A stretch of 64,000 bases of DNA from Acinetobacter oleivorans DR1 (GCF_000196795.1 NC_014259.1:3906001-3970000), one strand, 5' to 3'; numbered from the stretch's first letter, positions 26,592 to 39,677 are shown. Translations and numbers: made by a program. The notes: generated from the sequence alone by a model not told the origin.

Positions 26592-26716
26592 AACATAGAG
26601 AGACAGGATGTCTCATTGAAGAAGAATAAGAACGCAGGAAGCGGTAGTTGAAAGGAGTTAGCTACATAAGCTGAATACGAAAGAACCTCGACAGGAAGTC
26701 GGGGTTCTTTCATTTT
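26592..26716 (+). ncRNA. Candidate CsrA/RsmA-sequestering sRNA (CsrB/RsmY/RsmZ type)
   Basis: About 120 nt, non-coding, between a DUF2798 gene and a lytic transglycosylase. Four stem-loops follow one another, each with GGA in the loop. H1 GAGAC (26600-26604)/GTCTC (26610-26614), loop AGGAT, contains ACAGGATGT as in the CsrA consensus. H2 CGC (26633-26635)/GCG (26641-26643), loop AGGAA. H3 26644-26651/26658-26665, 8 pairs with GU, loop AAGGAG. H4 26680-26692/26698-26710, 13 pairs, loop AGGAA, then CATTTT, which doubles as terminator. A -10-like CATAAT (26580-26585) precedes it, with a GacA box further up. It is the size of RsmY and RsmZ. The start is inferred; no RNA data. Confidence 0.82.
26680..26716 (+). 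terminator. Intrinsic terminator ending the candidate sRNA
   Basis: A 13-bp stem (26680-26692 with 26698-26710) closing an AGGAA loop, then CATTTTAATT. The A/T-rich base of the stem and the U-rich tail fit an intrinsic terminator. Confidence 0.85.
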
Positions 26717-26803
26717 AATTATACAAAATTCTCACTATTTGCTTGTGCTGAGCAACAGAACTTATATTGATCGATTAGTTGCAGCTGAATACCATGATTT
26801 CAT

Positions 26804-27412
26804 TTGAAATTTGATTATCGGTTTCGTATTTTGCTTACCTCATCTTTATCTAACAATTATTTTAAACCGACTCAAATAAACATTTTGAGTCTCAAATTTT
26901 TCGTAATTGCTTTAATGACAATAATGACTGGGTGTACAAGCTTAGGACCGAATAGCGGTTCATTTTCATGGCGTTCAAATAAACTCTCGTCTGGTCTACA
27001 AAAAGCTTATTCTGTTCCACAAAGCACAGCGAATCGGTTATCTCCGATTATTATTCAAAGTGCTGACCAATATAATGTGCCCCCTCTTTTACTTGCCGCG
27101 GTCATAAGACAAGAATCAAGTTACAATACTAATGCCCTCTCGCCTACGGGTGCAGTAGGTTTAACTCAAATTATTCCCAGCTATTGGCAACAAACTTGTG
27201 CTGGTAATTTGTATGATGAATCTACAAATATTCAATGTGGTGCTTATATCTTAAATCACTATTATCAGTCAGCGGATAGTTGGTTTAAGGCTACGGCTTA
27301 TTATAATGTTGGCCCAACTGGATATGAGCGAAGCTTCTGGACACGGCACAAAGCTAAAAAATATGCTCGATCTGTTAAACGTCATCAAAAAGCTTTAAAA
27401 AGTGCTTTATAA
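26804..27412 (+). CDS. Lytic transglycosylase (SLT domain), likely lipoprotein
   Basis: The C-terminal SLT domain has the catalytic Glu in RQESSYNTNALSPTGAVGL, broken here as RQESSYN and SPTGAVGLTQI, then AYYNVGPTGYERSFW. It cleaves peptidoglycan with formation of 1,6-anhydroMurNAc. A lipobox IMTGC follows a hydrophobic stretch, so the mature protein is probably lipidated. No ATG gives a full-length frame: the frame begins with TTG at 26804, and a second TTG at 26885, right before the hydrophobic stretch, would make a standard lipoprotein signal. Start uncertain. Confidence 0.85.
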   Translation: MKFDYRFRILLTSSLSNNYFKPTQINILSLKFFVIALMTIMTGCTSLGPNSGSFSWRSNKLSSGLQKAYSVPQSTANRLSPIIIQSADQYNVPPLLLAAVIRQESSYNTNALSPTGAVGLTQIIPSYWQQTCAGNLYDESTNIQCGAYILNHYYQSADSWFKATAYYNVGPTGYERSFWTRHKAKKYARSVKRHQKALKSAL

Positions 27413-27424
27413 ATAAGCTTAAAT

Positions 27425-27452
27425 AAAAGCCCATCAATAGATGGGCTTTTTT
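27425..27452. terminator. Bidirectional intrinsic terminator
   Basis: AGCCCATC-AATA-GATGGGCT stem with A and T runs, between the convergent transglycosylase and cysK genes. Confidence 0.93.
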
Positions 27453-27464
27453 ATACAATTAATT

Positions 27465-28463
27465 TTATTCGTCAAATAAACCTTCAAACAGAACAGAAGA
27501 TAAATAACGCTCCCCACTATCTGGCAGAATAACAACAATAGTTTTACCGGCATTTTCAGGGCGTTCTGCAATTTTTGCCGCCGCAGCCAAAGCTGCGCCA
27601 CTTGAAATACCCACTAGAATACCTTCTTGGGTTGCACAGTTTCTTGCCCACTGAATTGCTTCTTCGCTAGTCACTGGTAAGACTTCATCCACAAGATCTA
27701 AATCAAGATTCTTTGGAATAAAATTCGCACCAATTCCCTGAATTTTATGCGGCGCAGGTGTAATGTCCTCTCCATTTCTAGTTTGAGTAATAATTGGAGA
27801 CTCAGCAGGCTCAACGGCTACAGAATACAAAGGTTTATTTTGAACTTGTTCGAAATAACGAGAAATACCAGTAATTGTGCCGCCAGTACCTACGCCAGCA
27901 ACCAGAATATCGACTTGTCCATCTGTTGCTTGCCAAATTTCAGGACCAGTTGTATCTACATGGATTTGTGGATTCGCTGGGTTTTCAAATTGCTGAGGTA
28001 AGAAATAAACATCTGGCTGTTCAGCTGCTAATCGTACCGCTTCATCAACTGCACCTTTCATCCCTTTCGCTGGTTCAGTTAAAACCAAATTGGCACCGAG
28101 AGCTTTTAATACTTTTCTACGCTCAAGACTCATACTTGCAGGCATAGTTAAAGTAATTGGATAACCCTTAGCAGCTGCAACAAAAGCCAATGCAATACCA
28201 GTATTACCACTGGTTGGTTCAATAATATGCATGCCTTCTTTTAGCACACCACGCTTTTCTGCATCGGCAATTAGTGCCGCTCCGATACGACATTTCACAG
28301 AAAATGCAGGGTTACGGCTTTCCACTTTTGCTAATACGGTTGCACCAGTTTTAATCAAACGATTGATGCGAACTAAAGGAGTATTGCCAATAGCTTCTGC
28401 ATTATTTGGATAAACTGCTATTCCTAAATTATTGGGTGTTGGAAATTGCTGATCAGTAGACAT
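27465..28463 (-). CDS. cysK: Cysteine synthase A (O-acetylserine sulfhydrylase)
   Basis: A 332-residue PLP-dependent enzyme. The PLP lysine is Lys57 in NPAFSVKCRIG, the A-isozyme form of the motif. TSGNTG follows, then GTGGTITG, the phosphate-binding loop. It makes L-cysteine from O-acetylserine and sulfide in the cytoplasm. Slightly longer N-terminus than E. coli CysK. Monocistronic, convergent with the transglycosylase gene. Confidence 0.95.
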   Translation of the reverse strand: MSTDQQFPTPNNLGIAVYPNNAEAIGNTPLVRINRLIKTGATVLAKVESRNPAFSVKCRIGAALIADAEKRGVLKEGMHIIEPTSGNTGIALAFVAAAKGYPITLTMPASMSLERRKVLKALGANLVLTEPAKGMKGAVDEAVRLAAEQPDVYFLPQQFENPANPQIHVDTTGPEIWQATDGQVDILVAGVGTGGTITGISRYFEQVQNKPLYSVAVEPAESPIITQTRNGEDITPAPHKIQGIGANFIPKNLDLDLVDEVLPVTSEEAIQWARNCATQEGILVGISSGAALAAAAKIAERPENAGKTIVVILPDSGERYLSSVLFEGLFDE

Positions 28464-28738
28464 GTTATATCCTTATTAGATTTGGAATGATTCTGAATCA
28501 TTATAAGCTTCTAGAGTAAACAGGAAAGTAGAAAAGCTAAGTAATGCCTGAATTCTCAAGTGAACAATATGCCTTGTCATAGATTTATTTTTAATAAATA
28601 AAATTTAAAATTATTTTAAAATCAAATTATTAGATTAAATTATTTTATTTTCCTATCCATATCTTACATTATTAAGACTACGCTAATCTTCTGATCACAC
28701 ACTAAAGCTAAAGTTTTTCCAAAATTTTATATAGCGAG

Positions 28739-29281
28739 TTACCAAAGTTCACCCTCTCTCCAATCGGCACAAATAGTATCATCCACTAAATTATGAGTTA
28801 ATCGCTCTTTCAGCTGAGCGCTCAACGGAAATAGCATAATTTGATAATCATCTGTTAGATAAGTGAAAGCATCTTGTTTGATGTATAAATCCCCCCACCA
28901 CGAAATCCAATCTAATTTTTTATAGAATGTATCATCTTCAGGCTGTAATGCTGCGAGTTCATAGCCTAAAGTAGTTAAAACATCGGTTAAATATCTTAAT
29001 AATTTAGATGCAAGTCCTTTCCCTCGCATATTGAAATCAGTAGTCACATATTCTATATAAGCAGTTTTTACAGTGATACCATATCTTAAGGTGAAAATTC
29101 GATCTGTCCATAAAGCATGTGACACAATATTATCACCCAATATGCCTATTATATGTACAGAATTTTGCATGAAGGTATATTGACTCCAGGGATCTTCATC
29201 AAAAGCAGCAAAACACAGCTCAGCAATTTGTTGCCGTTGTTGCTTATTTAGGTCATGAGCCGCGATGATTTTAAACTGCAT
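28739..29281 (-). CDS. GNAT N-acetyltransferase resembling aminoglycoside AAC(2')-I
   Basis: A 180-residue GNAT protein. The acetyl-CoA loop RGKGLAS is at 86-92. The C-terminal CADWREGELW closely matches the CDWRxGDxW ending of AAC(2')-I enzymes, and Glu77 (YIEYV) aligns with their conserved YVExV Glu. It lies in core chromosome beside the rRNA operon, so it may have a housekeeping role rather than act as a resistance gene. Aminoglycoside activity is inference from family resemblance; the GGxH motif of AAC(2') is not conserved. Confidence 0.7.
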   Translation of the reverse strand: MQFKIIAAHDLNKQQRQQIAELCFAAFDEDPWSQYTFMQNSVHIIGILGDNIVSHALWTDRIFTLRYGITVKTAYIEYVTTDFNMRGKGLASKLLRYLTDVLTTLGYELAALQPEDDTFYKKLDWISWWGDLYIKQDAFTYLTDDYQIMLFPLSAQLKERLTHNLVDDTICADWREGELW

Positions 29282-29384
29282 AGGCAGAAACTCTATTTTA
29301 ATTGCTTAAATCATAAGCAAATATCGAAATAATACGAAGTTTTTTAGTTTTAATTAAACAATTCATTTAATTCCTGCATAAGTA

Positions 29385-29416
29385 AACACCCCGGTTTCTT
29401 TCGAGACCGGGGTGTT
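29385..29416 (-). terminator. Terminator hairpin of the rRNA operon
   Basis: AACACCCCGGT / ACCGGGGTGTT strong stem 10 bases past the 5S gene; the T tract on the minus strand is weak (TTTACTT). Confidence 0.75.
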
Positions 29417-29426
29417 AGAATAATGA

Positions 29427-29540
29427 GCTGGCGATGACTTACTCTCACATGGGAAACCCCACACTACCATCAGCGCTAAGAGGTTTCACTTCTGAGTTCG
29501 GGAAGGGATCAGGTGGTTCACTCTTGCTATGGTCGCCAGC
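29427..29540 (-). rRNA. rrf: 5S ribosomal RNA
   Basis: Reverse complement of 114 bases beginning GCTGGCGACCATAGC and ending in GCCAGC, complementary to its start; the loop region GTTCGGGAAGGGATCAGG is on the plus strand. Last gene of the rRNA operon. The exact ends are good to a few bases. Confidence 0.95.
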
Positions 29541-29703
29541 ACAACTGGTATGGATACTTGCATTGGTCTTAATGTGCCGATGCGTTTTCCAAATCTTTAC
29601 AGATGGGCTGATTGAATCTTACTTTATTTGTTCATTTTAGCTAAGCGTATAACTAAATCAAGTTGCTTTGCATATTAATGAATCGATTGATGCTTTATAT
29701 ACA

Positions 29704-29719
29704 ACTGCTTGGGTGTTGT

Positions 29720-29728
<9 letters not shown>
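29704..29728 (-). other. 23S precursor processing stem, 3' arm
   Basis: About 25 bases flanking the 23S 3' end, with the core GTTGTATAGTCAAG complementary to 32606-32629 flanking the 5' end. Together they form the RNase III-type stalk of the 23S precursor. Confidence 0.75.
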
Positions 29729-32605
<2,877 letters not shown>

Positions 32606-32612
<7 letters not shown>

Positions 32613-32629
32613 ATACAACCCCAAACAGT
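32606..32629 (-). other. 23S precursor processing stem, 5' arm
   Basis: Complement of the 3' arm at 29704-29728; the shared core CTTGACTATACAAC is at 32606-32619 with further pairing CCAAACAGT beyond. Confidence 0.75.
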
Positions 32630-32964
32630 CGTCAACACTTACAAGTGAGTGTTGTCCGTGCGATTCTTCATCGCTACTATCTGTTGCCTGTGTATTTAAA
32701 CACTGTACAGCTTCAATCTAAATTCATATACCAAAACGCTTGATTCAGTTAATTTGCTAGTTCTCAATTCATCTAGATTAATTGCTTAATCTAAACTCTT
32801 GAGTGAACAATTTATTTCAGACTCAATTTTGCCAATCTGTTAATGAATAAACACGCCTTCGTCAGGTCATGCTTAATACCGTGATACTTAAATCACAGAA
32901 GTTAATAAACTAAGATCTAAATCTCTATTTACTAATTTCTGTAATCCGAACTTCTCTTAAGTTC
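32613..32964 (-). other. Spacer between tRNA-Ala and 23S rRNA
   Basis: About 350 bases of transcribed spacer. A 7-bp-arm hairpin CAACACT / AGTGTTG (32632-32653) is visible near the 23S end. No tRNA other than Ala and Ile. Confidence 0.7.
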
Positions 32965-33040
32965 TGGTGGAGACTAGGAGAGTCGAACTCCTGACCTCCT
33001 GCGTGCAAAGCAGGCGCTCTACCAACTAAGCTAAGTCCCC
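32965..33040 (-). tRNA. tRNA-Ala (anticodon TGC)
   Basis: A 76-base cloverleaf beginning GGGGACTTAGC and ending TCTCCACCA with encoded CCA. The anticodon loop CTTTGCACG contains TGC. It lies in the 16S-23S spacer. Confidence 0.97.
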
Positions 33041-33095
33041 AGCTTACATCATCAGTCATGTATCTTTTATCTATAACTTCAACCAGTCAAAGTCA

Positions 33096-33172
<77 letters not shown>

Positions 33173-33186
33173 TCAGATACATCTAT

Positions 33187-33205
33187 GAAGAACAACTTGT
33201 TGTGG
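33187..33205 (-). other. 16S precursor processing stem, 3' arm
   Basis: The plus-strand 19-mer starting GAAGAACAAC is nearly complementary to the leader element at 34911-34928, forming the stalk cut by RNase III around 16S. Confidence 0.7.
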
Positions 33206-33231
33206 ATTCTTACCAATCGTCAATCTTTCGT

Positions 33232-34768
<1,537 letters not shown>

Positions 34769-34910
34769 AAAAATCATTTTGCACCTTATTAAAGACAAGG
34801 TGCCAATTCTGGCTCATCAATTTTCTGACTTAAATTTCGCTCAAATAAACTTCGAGTAATTTAAACCAATCAATCAATGATAATATTTCGATTAATCAAT
34901 CAGTAAAAAT

Positions 34911-34928
34911 CCACACAAGTTGTTCTTC
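34911..34928 (-). other. 16S precursor processing stem, 5' arm
   Basis: CCACACAAGTTGTTCTTC on the plus strand, pairing with the trailer element at 33187-33205 after one unpaired base. Confidence 0.7.
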
Positions 34929-34980
34929 AATTCTCTTAATGATCTTCTTCCTGGTTCGTCACCAGCAAGCTAGGTCGGCT

Positions 34981-35008
34981 ATATTACTCTTAATCTCTTA
35001 AAAGTCAA
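34981..35008 (-). promoter_or_regulatory. rRNA operon promoter
   Basis: On the minus strand TTGACT (35008-35003), a 16-bp spacer, then TAATAT (34986-34981), followed by a GC-rich discriminator AGCCGACC, typical of growth-rate- and ppGpp-controlled rRNA promoters. Start near 34974. Confidence 0.8.
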
Positions 35009-35262
35009 CAGGTAATTTCGATATTTTTAAAACTTAATCTCAAAACCAACTTCTCATTAAATTCATCACTTAAAGTAACCAACTTAATTCCAAGTAACTG
35101 TTTTTCAACAAGTTCTTATCTGCATCACCGCCGATGGATGTGCATTATAGAGGATTAAGAGCCCTTTGCAAGCGAAAATTAGAAACTTATGACTTGAGCG
35201 TTCACTTTTAAATCAACAACCAATATAACCTATTGTTTTGTATAAATAATTATTTTAATTAT

Positions 35263-35859
35263 TTATTTTTGACCTAAATAAGCCAAGATCATGCTCGACA
35301 ATTCGCGCTTAAGATGTTGTTCTGATATAAGAAAATTGTTCTGACTCACATATCGCATCATCGTAAAAAGCGTACTATTAATAATTACAAAGGATTTATG
35401 CTTCACCTGTTCGAAGTCCCACTGACGAGGATTTCTACTAAATGTATATAGCCCAACTTCAAAAAAATGCTTTTCTAAAATCTGAGCAGCTTGCGAATGG
35501 CTATAGTCATGCCAATGTTTCAGCACTTCTATAAAAAATCCATGATCGGCTTTTAATGCATTAAACCCTAGCTCTATCGCCAAGGGGATGAGCAGGTCTA
35601 AAGGAATATTTCCTTGCTGCATAACTAGCTCTTTAAGTTGATGTCCTAATAGTTCACTTTTACGGCGTAATAGTTCTTCAACGATTTGATCTTTATTCTC
35701 AAAGTATTGGTAAATCGAACCTACACTTACTCCAGATTTCTCTGCAATTTTAGGAGTTGTAGTATGTAGTAAGCCATATTGGGCAATACAGTGCTGTGTC
35801 GCCTCTAAAATATGGTCAACAATAATTTTTGAACGCTGTTGCTGTGGGACTTTTCTCAT
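35263..35859 (-). CDS. TetR/AcrR family transcriptional regulator
   Basis: A 198-residue repressor-type protein. The N-terminal helix-turn-helix is at about residues 10-55 (TPKIAEKSGVSVGSIYQYFENKDQIVEELL); the rest is a ligand-binding domain with no recognised effector. It is divergent from an MpaB-family oxygenase gene across an 88-bp gap containing several inverted repeats, so it probably controls that gene and itself. Confidence 0.9.
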   Translation of the reverse strand: MRKVPQQQRSKIIVDHILEATQHCIAQYGLLHTTTPKIAEKSGVSVGSIYQYFENKDQIVEELLRRKSELLGHQLKELVMQQGNIPLDLLIPLAIELGFNALKADHGFFIEVLKHWHDYSHSQAAQILEKHFFEVGLYTFSRNPRQWDFEQVKHKSFVIINSTLFTMMRYVSQNNFLISEQHLKRELSSMILAYLGQK

Positions 35860-35868
35860 CGGTTTTTT

Positions 35869-35905
35869 ATTCGTTAAATGCGAATTGAATGCGAATAATT
35901 ATTCA
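35869..35905. promoter_or_regulatory. Operator cluster between tetR and mpaB-like genes
   Basis: ATTCG-N7-CGAAT (35869-35885) overlaps TGCGAAT direct repeats 11 bp apart (35879, 35890), followed by the perfect palindrome GAATAATTATTC (35893-35904). A likely TetR binding zone. Confidence 0.55.
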
Positions 35906-35947
35906 TATTAGCCTATTTATTATTCAGATCAATAAGTAAGTAACGAT

Positions 35948-37162
35948 ATGCAAATGATTAGCCCGACTCGACTTGCTTCTTTTAATGATATGCAAGGCAG
36001 TAATTTCTTTACTCAGTTTTTAAATATCTGCTGTGAAAAACCAGTACAACCAAACTATACGGAATATGTATCTTTACAACGTGCTCTTTGCGAAGGGGAC
36101 GTTGAAATGGATAAGCTGATTGATTGGGTTATGCAAAATCCCAAAGATCACCGAATAATTTTTGAGAAGATGTTATTTCAAGGCCGCGATGATCTATCTG
36201 AGTCGCTACCTACTGAGTTAGAAAATTTCTTTAATTACATTGAACAAAAGCCTGAATGGTTAGACCAGCAACAAATTGATGAGGCTATTAAATTTACTCA
36301 TCGTTTAGGAATAAATAATGGTTTTATTCTTAGAGATTTATCTTTAATGGGGGGATATTTATATCCGGGATTTAATCAACCCCTAATTTTAACCGGGGCA
36401 TTAAAGAAACAAGCGGGTACTCGTTTAGCAGAAACTACAAAATGGTGGGTTGATATTACTGAGCCTAAAGGTCTGTCCCGTTTAAGCGCAGGTTTTACAT
36501 CAACAATCTATGTTCGTTTTATTCATGCACTTGTTCGTAGACAATTAGGAAAATCTGAGCGTTGGGATAGTGAAATTTGGGGAATTCCTCTAAATCAATT
36601 TGATTTAGCCATGACTAATTTAGCTTTTAGCAGTGTAGTTTTACTTGGTATTAGAGCGTTGGGTATATGGCCAACAAAAGAAGAAGCTAAGAGTTTTTTA
36701 CATTTTTGGCGTTATGTCGGCTGGTTAATGGGAATTGATGAAAAGTGGCTTATTCAATCTGAAACTGAAGGCTGGCGATTACTTTACTTGATGCAGTTTA
36801 CACACCCTCGTTCCGATCACAGCAGTATTGAATTAGGATCAAGCTTATCTAAAGAGCCTTTTGAGAGACAATATCTGCATTTGCGTTCTTTACAGCAGAA
36901 ACTTGCTTATCGGCAACATTTAGAACTTACCCAATTTTTTATTGGTAAGAAAAGAATGAAACTACTCGGGTTGCCACAGCAGTCTTCTTCATGGTTTGCT
37001 TATTATCTGATTTTGCGTAATTCAGTACTTTATAACGGCGCAAAATTTTCACCAAAAGTTAAAAGGTTTTTAACTCAATCGGGTCGTAATTTACAAAAAC
37101 TTGGCTTAACGCTTTATCAGAATCAAGGTAAGGCAAAAACCTTAGCAAGTATGCATCAATAA
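35948..37162 (+). CDS. Oxygenase MpaB family protein
   Basis: A 404-residue protein of the DUF2236/MpaB/rubber-oxygenase (Lcp) fold: all helical, with the family block RDLSLMGGYLYPGFNQPLILTG, shown here as its parts RDLSLMGGYLYPGF and QPLILTGAL, and the conserved FWRYVGWLMG segment. Members bind haem and oxidise hydrophobic substrates. The substrate here is unknown; lipid or terpenoid cleavage is possible. Probably repressed by the divergent TetR protein. Terminator follows. Confidence 0.8.
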   Translation: MQMISPTRLASFNDMQGSNFFTQFLNICCEKPVQPNYTEYVSLQRALCEGDVEMDKLIDWVMQNPKDHRIIFEKMLFQGRDDLSESLPTELENFFNYIEQKPEWLDQQQIDEAIKFTHRLGINNGFILRDLSLMGGYLYPGFNQPLILTGALKKQAGTRLAETTKWWVDITEPKGLSRLSAGFTSTIYVRFIHALVRRQLGKSERWDSEIWGIPLNQFDLAMTNLAFSSVVLLGIRALGIWPTKEEAKSFLHFWRYVGWLMGIDEKWLIQSETEGWRLLYLMQFTHPRSDHSSIELGSSLSKEPFERQYLHLRSLQQKLAYRQHLELTQFFIGKKRMKLLGLPQQSSSWFAYYLILRNSVLYNGAKFSPKVKRFLTQSGRNLQKLGLTLYQNQGKAKTLASMHQ

Positions 37163-37180
37163 TTTTTAAAACCTAAAAAT

Positions 37181-37215
37181 AAAAAAGGAAGTCTGTTAAC
37201 CAGACTTCCTTTTTC
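37181..37215. terminator. Bidirectional intrinsic terminator
   Basis: AGGAAGTCTG / CAGACTTCCT stem with A and T runs, between convergent mpaB-like and copper-cluster genes. Confidence 0.93.
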
Positions 37216-37229
37216 AAATATTAAGATGC

Positions 37230-37436
37230 TTATTGAGATGATGAACTATGCATTTCAGCGTGATTCATTTGCTCAGGTGTTTCCACCATTTGCTTATTTT
37301 TTTGACTTGGCATGTAGTCAGGCTCATTGTTGATCGCCAAGTAAAAAATGATCATAAACAATAAGCTCAAGATACAAGCCACAATAAGTGACTTCCATCC
37401 CCACCACGATTGTTCAGGCGATAATTTATTTGTCAT
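37230..37436 (-). CDS. Small membrane protein of copper cluster, unknown family
   Basis: A 68-residue protein with one membrane helix (about residues 15-35) and a hydrophilic tail rich in Met, His and Ser (MVETPEQMNHAEMHSSSS), which resembles metal-binding tails. The ATG at 37436 is favoured over the upstream ATG at 37454. It directly follows the TonB copper receptor gene, so copper handling is a reasonable inference. Confidence 0.65.
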   Translation of the reverse strand: MTNKLSPEQSWWGWKSLIVACILSLLFMIIFYLAINNEPDYMPSQKNKQMVETPEQMNHAEMHSSSSQ

Positions 37437-37490
37437 TTCATTTCTCTCATTCAATTAATACTTTCAGTTCATTTCATTCGCTAGAGCTTA

Positions 37491-39605
37491 TTAAAACTTC
37501 ATGCTCATACGAACCCAGTAATTTCTTCCGATATTGTTGAATTGCTCTTCACTCGCAAATCCAAAACCTGCACTACCCGCTTTGTTTAAGTGTTCGGTAT
37601 AGGTTTTATCTAATACGTTATCAACACCAACAGAGACATCAATATCTTTACGAAGGTTGTAGCTTCCGTTTAAAGAAAGAGTTGAAAAACCTTTACTTGG
37701 TTTGAGGTCATACCCCACGATGTTACCTTGATGTAGACTCACGCGGTTTTGCTCAGCAACAGCTCGCCACAACAGACCTAAATTATATTTGTCAGCTACA
37801 TAGCGAATATTTAAGCGACCTTCTAAAGGTGAAATTTGAGGTAGTGGTTTGTCATCTGTAGTGTTTTTACCCCATGCATACATCGCACTCAAATCTGCCT
37901 GAATATGGTCGGTAAATTGATATCCAATACCAGCTTCCGCGCCTGCGATGGTTGCATCGACATTTTTAGCGCCCGCAGTAATATCATGACTCATGTCATG
38001 CCCATCCATTCCCATACTTGGATGATGGTGGTAACTCATTAAAATGTAGTCATCTACTAAGCCTGCATAAGCAGAAGCCCATGTATTTAAAGCACCATGT
38101 TGCTGCTGGAAGCCCATATCCAACTGTAAAGTTTTCTCAGGATTCACACCGTTAAAAGTATTGGTTGAGCCAGCATTACCGTGTTTAGGCGAGAAAAGCT
38201 CCCAATAATCAGGCATACGCTCTACATAACCTAAACCGATATAGCTTTTTAGGTCATGCTCAGGATGTTGGTTTTCCCAGCGTACAAATGCACTTGGTAA
38301 AGTCTTTTCAAGTTTGGTGTTAAAACCTTGTGCTTGAGAGTCGGCACGTTCATCTTCAACTGTGACTCGATCTAAACGCACACCTGTGACCAGTTTATTG
38401 AGATCGTTCCATTGATAACCAAGTTCACCAAAAGCACCGTATGATTGAAAACGCATATCTTGACGATATGGAACATTCATAGAAGGCATATTTGGCGATG
38501 ACATGCTGCCGCCATGTTTATTGAATTGAGAATCTACACCTGTAATCAAACTCCACTTATTCCATTCAGAAGTCATGGCTAAACGTGAGTTTAATGTACG
38601 GCGCGTTACCTCCATTGCCATCGCGTTCGGCATCAACATGGTCATACCACCATGATTCATTTCAACTAATGGCGGAGTACGTAAGCTAAAGTTATCCATA
38701 ATATGGTCGTTATAGCTGTAGTTCACCTGCCCTTCAATTTTCTTAATGACATCAGTGATATTTTTCTTTTCAAAACGTAGCCCTAAGCTTTCACGCGCAA
38801 ACTGAGAACCATCCATTGAACGTCCAGCATAAAGCGATTCACCATCCGATTTCCCACCCGTGAGCTCGATCCAAGTGTCTTCATCTGAAGTGAAGCCAAG
38901 TGCTACATCAGCATTCCACTTTTTCCATGCTGAAGGCACGGTATTGCCATCACCATCTTGATAACTATTAGACTCTGAACGGTTGGCATTTAAACGGATA
39001 TATTTCTTTTCATCGCCAATTGCCGCCTCAACGTTATGGTCAATACGTCCATATGAACCTAGCAAGACACTCGCTTGCCCACGATAAGGTTTTTCAGAGG
39101 TGAGTTTCTCAGGCTGACGTTCAAAAAGGACTGTTGCAGCAGAACCTGTATTGGCATATTGAACAGTTTGGGGACCTTTAATGACAGAAATACGATCATA
39201 ACTTTCTGGAGAGATATAAGAAGTTGGAGCATCCATACGGTTTGGACATGCACCTAGGTTTTCTGTTCCATCTGTCAAAATTTTGATACGTGAACCAAAC
39301 ATGCCTCGGAAGGTCACATCACCATTTGTTCCACCGCTTTGTATTGAGTTGAAACCCATAATACTTTGTAGATAGTCTGCCCCATCTGTAGCAGGTACTG
39401 GCTGAATAGGCTGCTTTGGATCTGCATGTACAATCAGACCATTTGCATCGTTACCTTGTTGGGCTGTAACAACAATAGGTGCTAATGAATGAAGTGTTTT
39501 GGTATCAACATCATTTTTTACTGAATCTGCAAAAACTAGACCCGAATGAGAGACAGCAAGCATCGCAACCCATAGAGGTTGTAATAAAAATTTAGAATGT
39601 GGCAT
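37491..39605 (-). CDS. TonB-dependent copper receptor (OprC/NosA type)
   Basis: A 704-residue outer-membrane receptor: signal peptide to about residue 26, a plug domain with NGDVTFRGMFGSRIKILTDG, given here as NGDVTFRGMFGS, and the copper-receptor signature LGACPNRMDAPTSYISPESY (in 20-residue form), then a 22-strand barrel ending in Phe (WVRMSMKF). The loops hold Met/His clusters (MGMDGHDMSH, NHGGMTMLM) that fit Cu(I)/Cu(II) binding. It imports copper or a copper chelate with TonB energy. It is the middle gene of a minus-strand cluster with a DUF2946 protein upstream. Confidence 0.9.
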   Translation of the reverse strand: MPHSKFLLQPLWVAMLAVSHSGLVFADSVKNDVDTKTLHSLAPIVVTAQQGNDANGLIVHADPKQPIQPVPATDGADYLQSIMGFNSIQSGGTNGDVTFRGMFGSRIKILTDGTENLGACPNRMDAPTSYISPESYDRISVIKGPQTVQYANTGSAATVLFERQPEKLTSEKPYRGQASVLLGSYGRIDHNVEAAIGDEKKYIRLNANRSESNSYQDGDGNTVPSAWKKWNADVALGFTSDEDTWIELTGGKSDGESLYAGRSMDGSQFARESLGLRFEKKNITDVIKKIEGQVNYSYNDHIMDNFSLRTPPLVEMNHGGMTMLMPNAMAMEVTRRTLNSRLAMTSEWNKWSLITGVDSQFNKHGGSMSSPNMPSMNVPYRQDMRFQSYGAFGELGYQWNDLNKLVTGVRLDRVTVEDERADSQAQGFNTKLEKTLPSAFVRWENQHPEHDLKSYIGLGYVERMPDYWELFSPKHGNAGSTNTFNGVNPEKTLQLDMGFQQQHGALNTWASAYAGLVDDYILMSYHHHPSMGMDGHDMSHDITAGAKNVDATIAGAEAGIGYQFTDHIQADLSAMYAWGKNTTDDKPLPQISPLEGRLNIRYVADKYNLGLLWRAVAEQNRVSLHQGNIVGYDLKPSKGFSTLSLNGSYNLRKDIDVSVGVDNVLDKTYTEHLNKAGSAGFGFASEEQFNNIGRNYWVRMSMKF

Positions 39606-39677
39606 TTTTATACGCTCTAAAACATAAATAAAGTGATATTGAAGTCAGTTAAGACCCCAACAAAAAATTGCTTTTAT

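Larger units (their letters stand above)
34769..35262 (-). other. rRNA leader and upstream region
   Basis: About 490 bases holding the rRNA promoter, the 16S processing arm at 34911-34928, and an AT-rich upstream stretch above the -35 element that could act as an UP element. No coding sequence seen. Confidence 0.7.

Noticed and set aside
26793..26813. ATG at 26793 as transglycosylase start
   Set aside because: It is in another frame and meets a stop after six codons.
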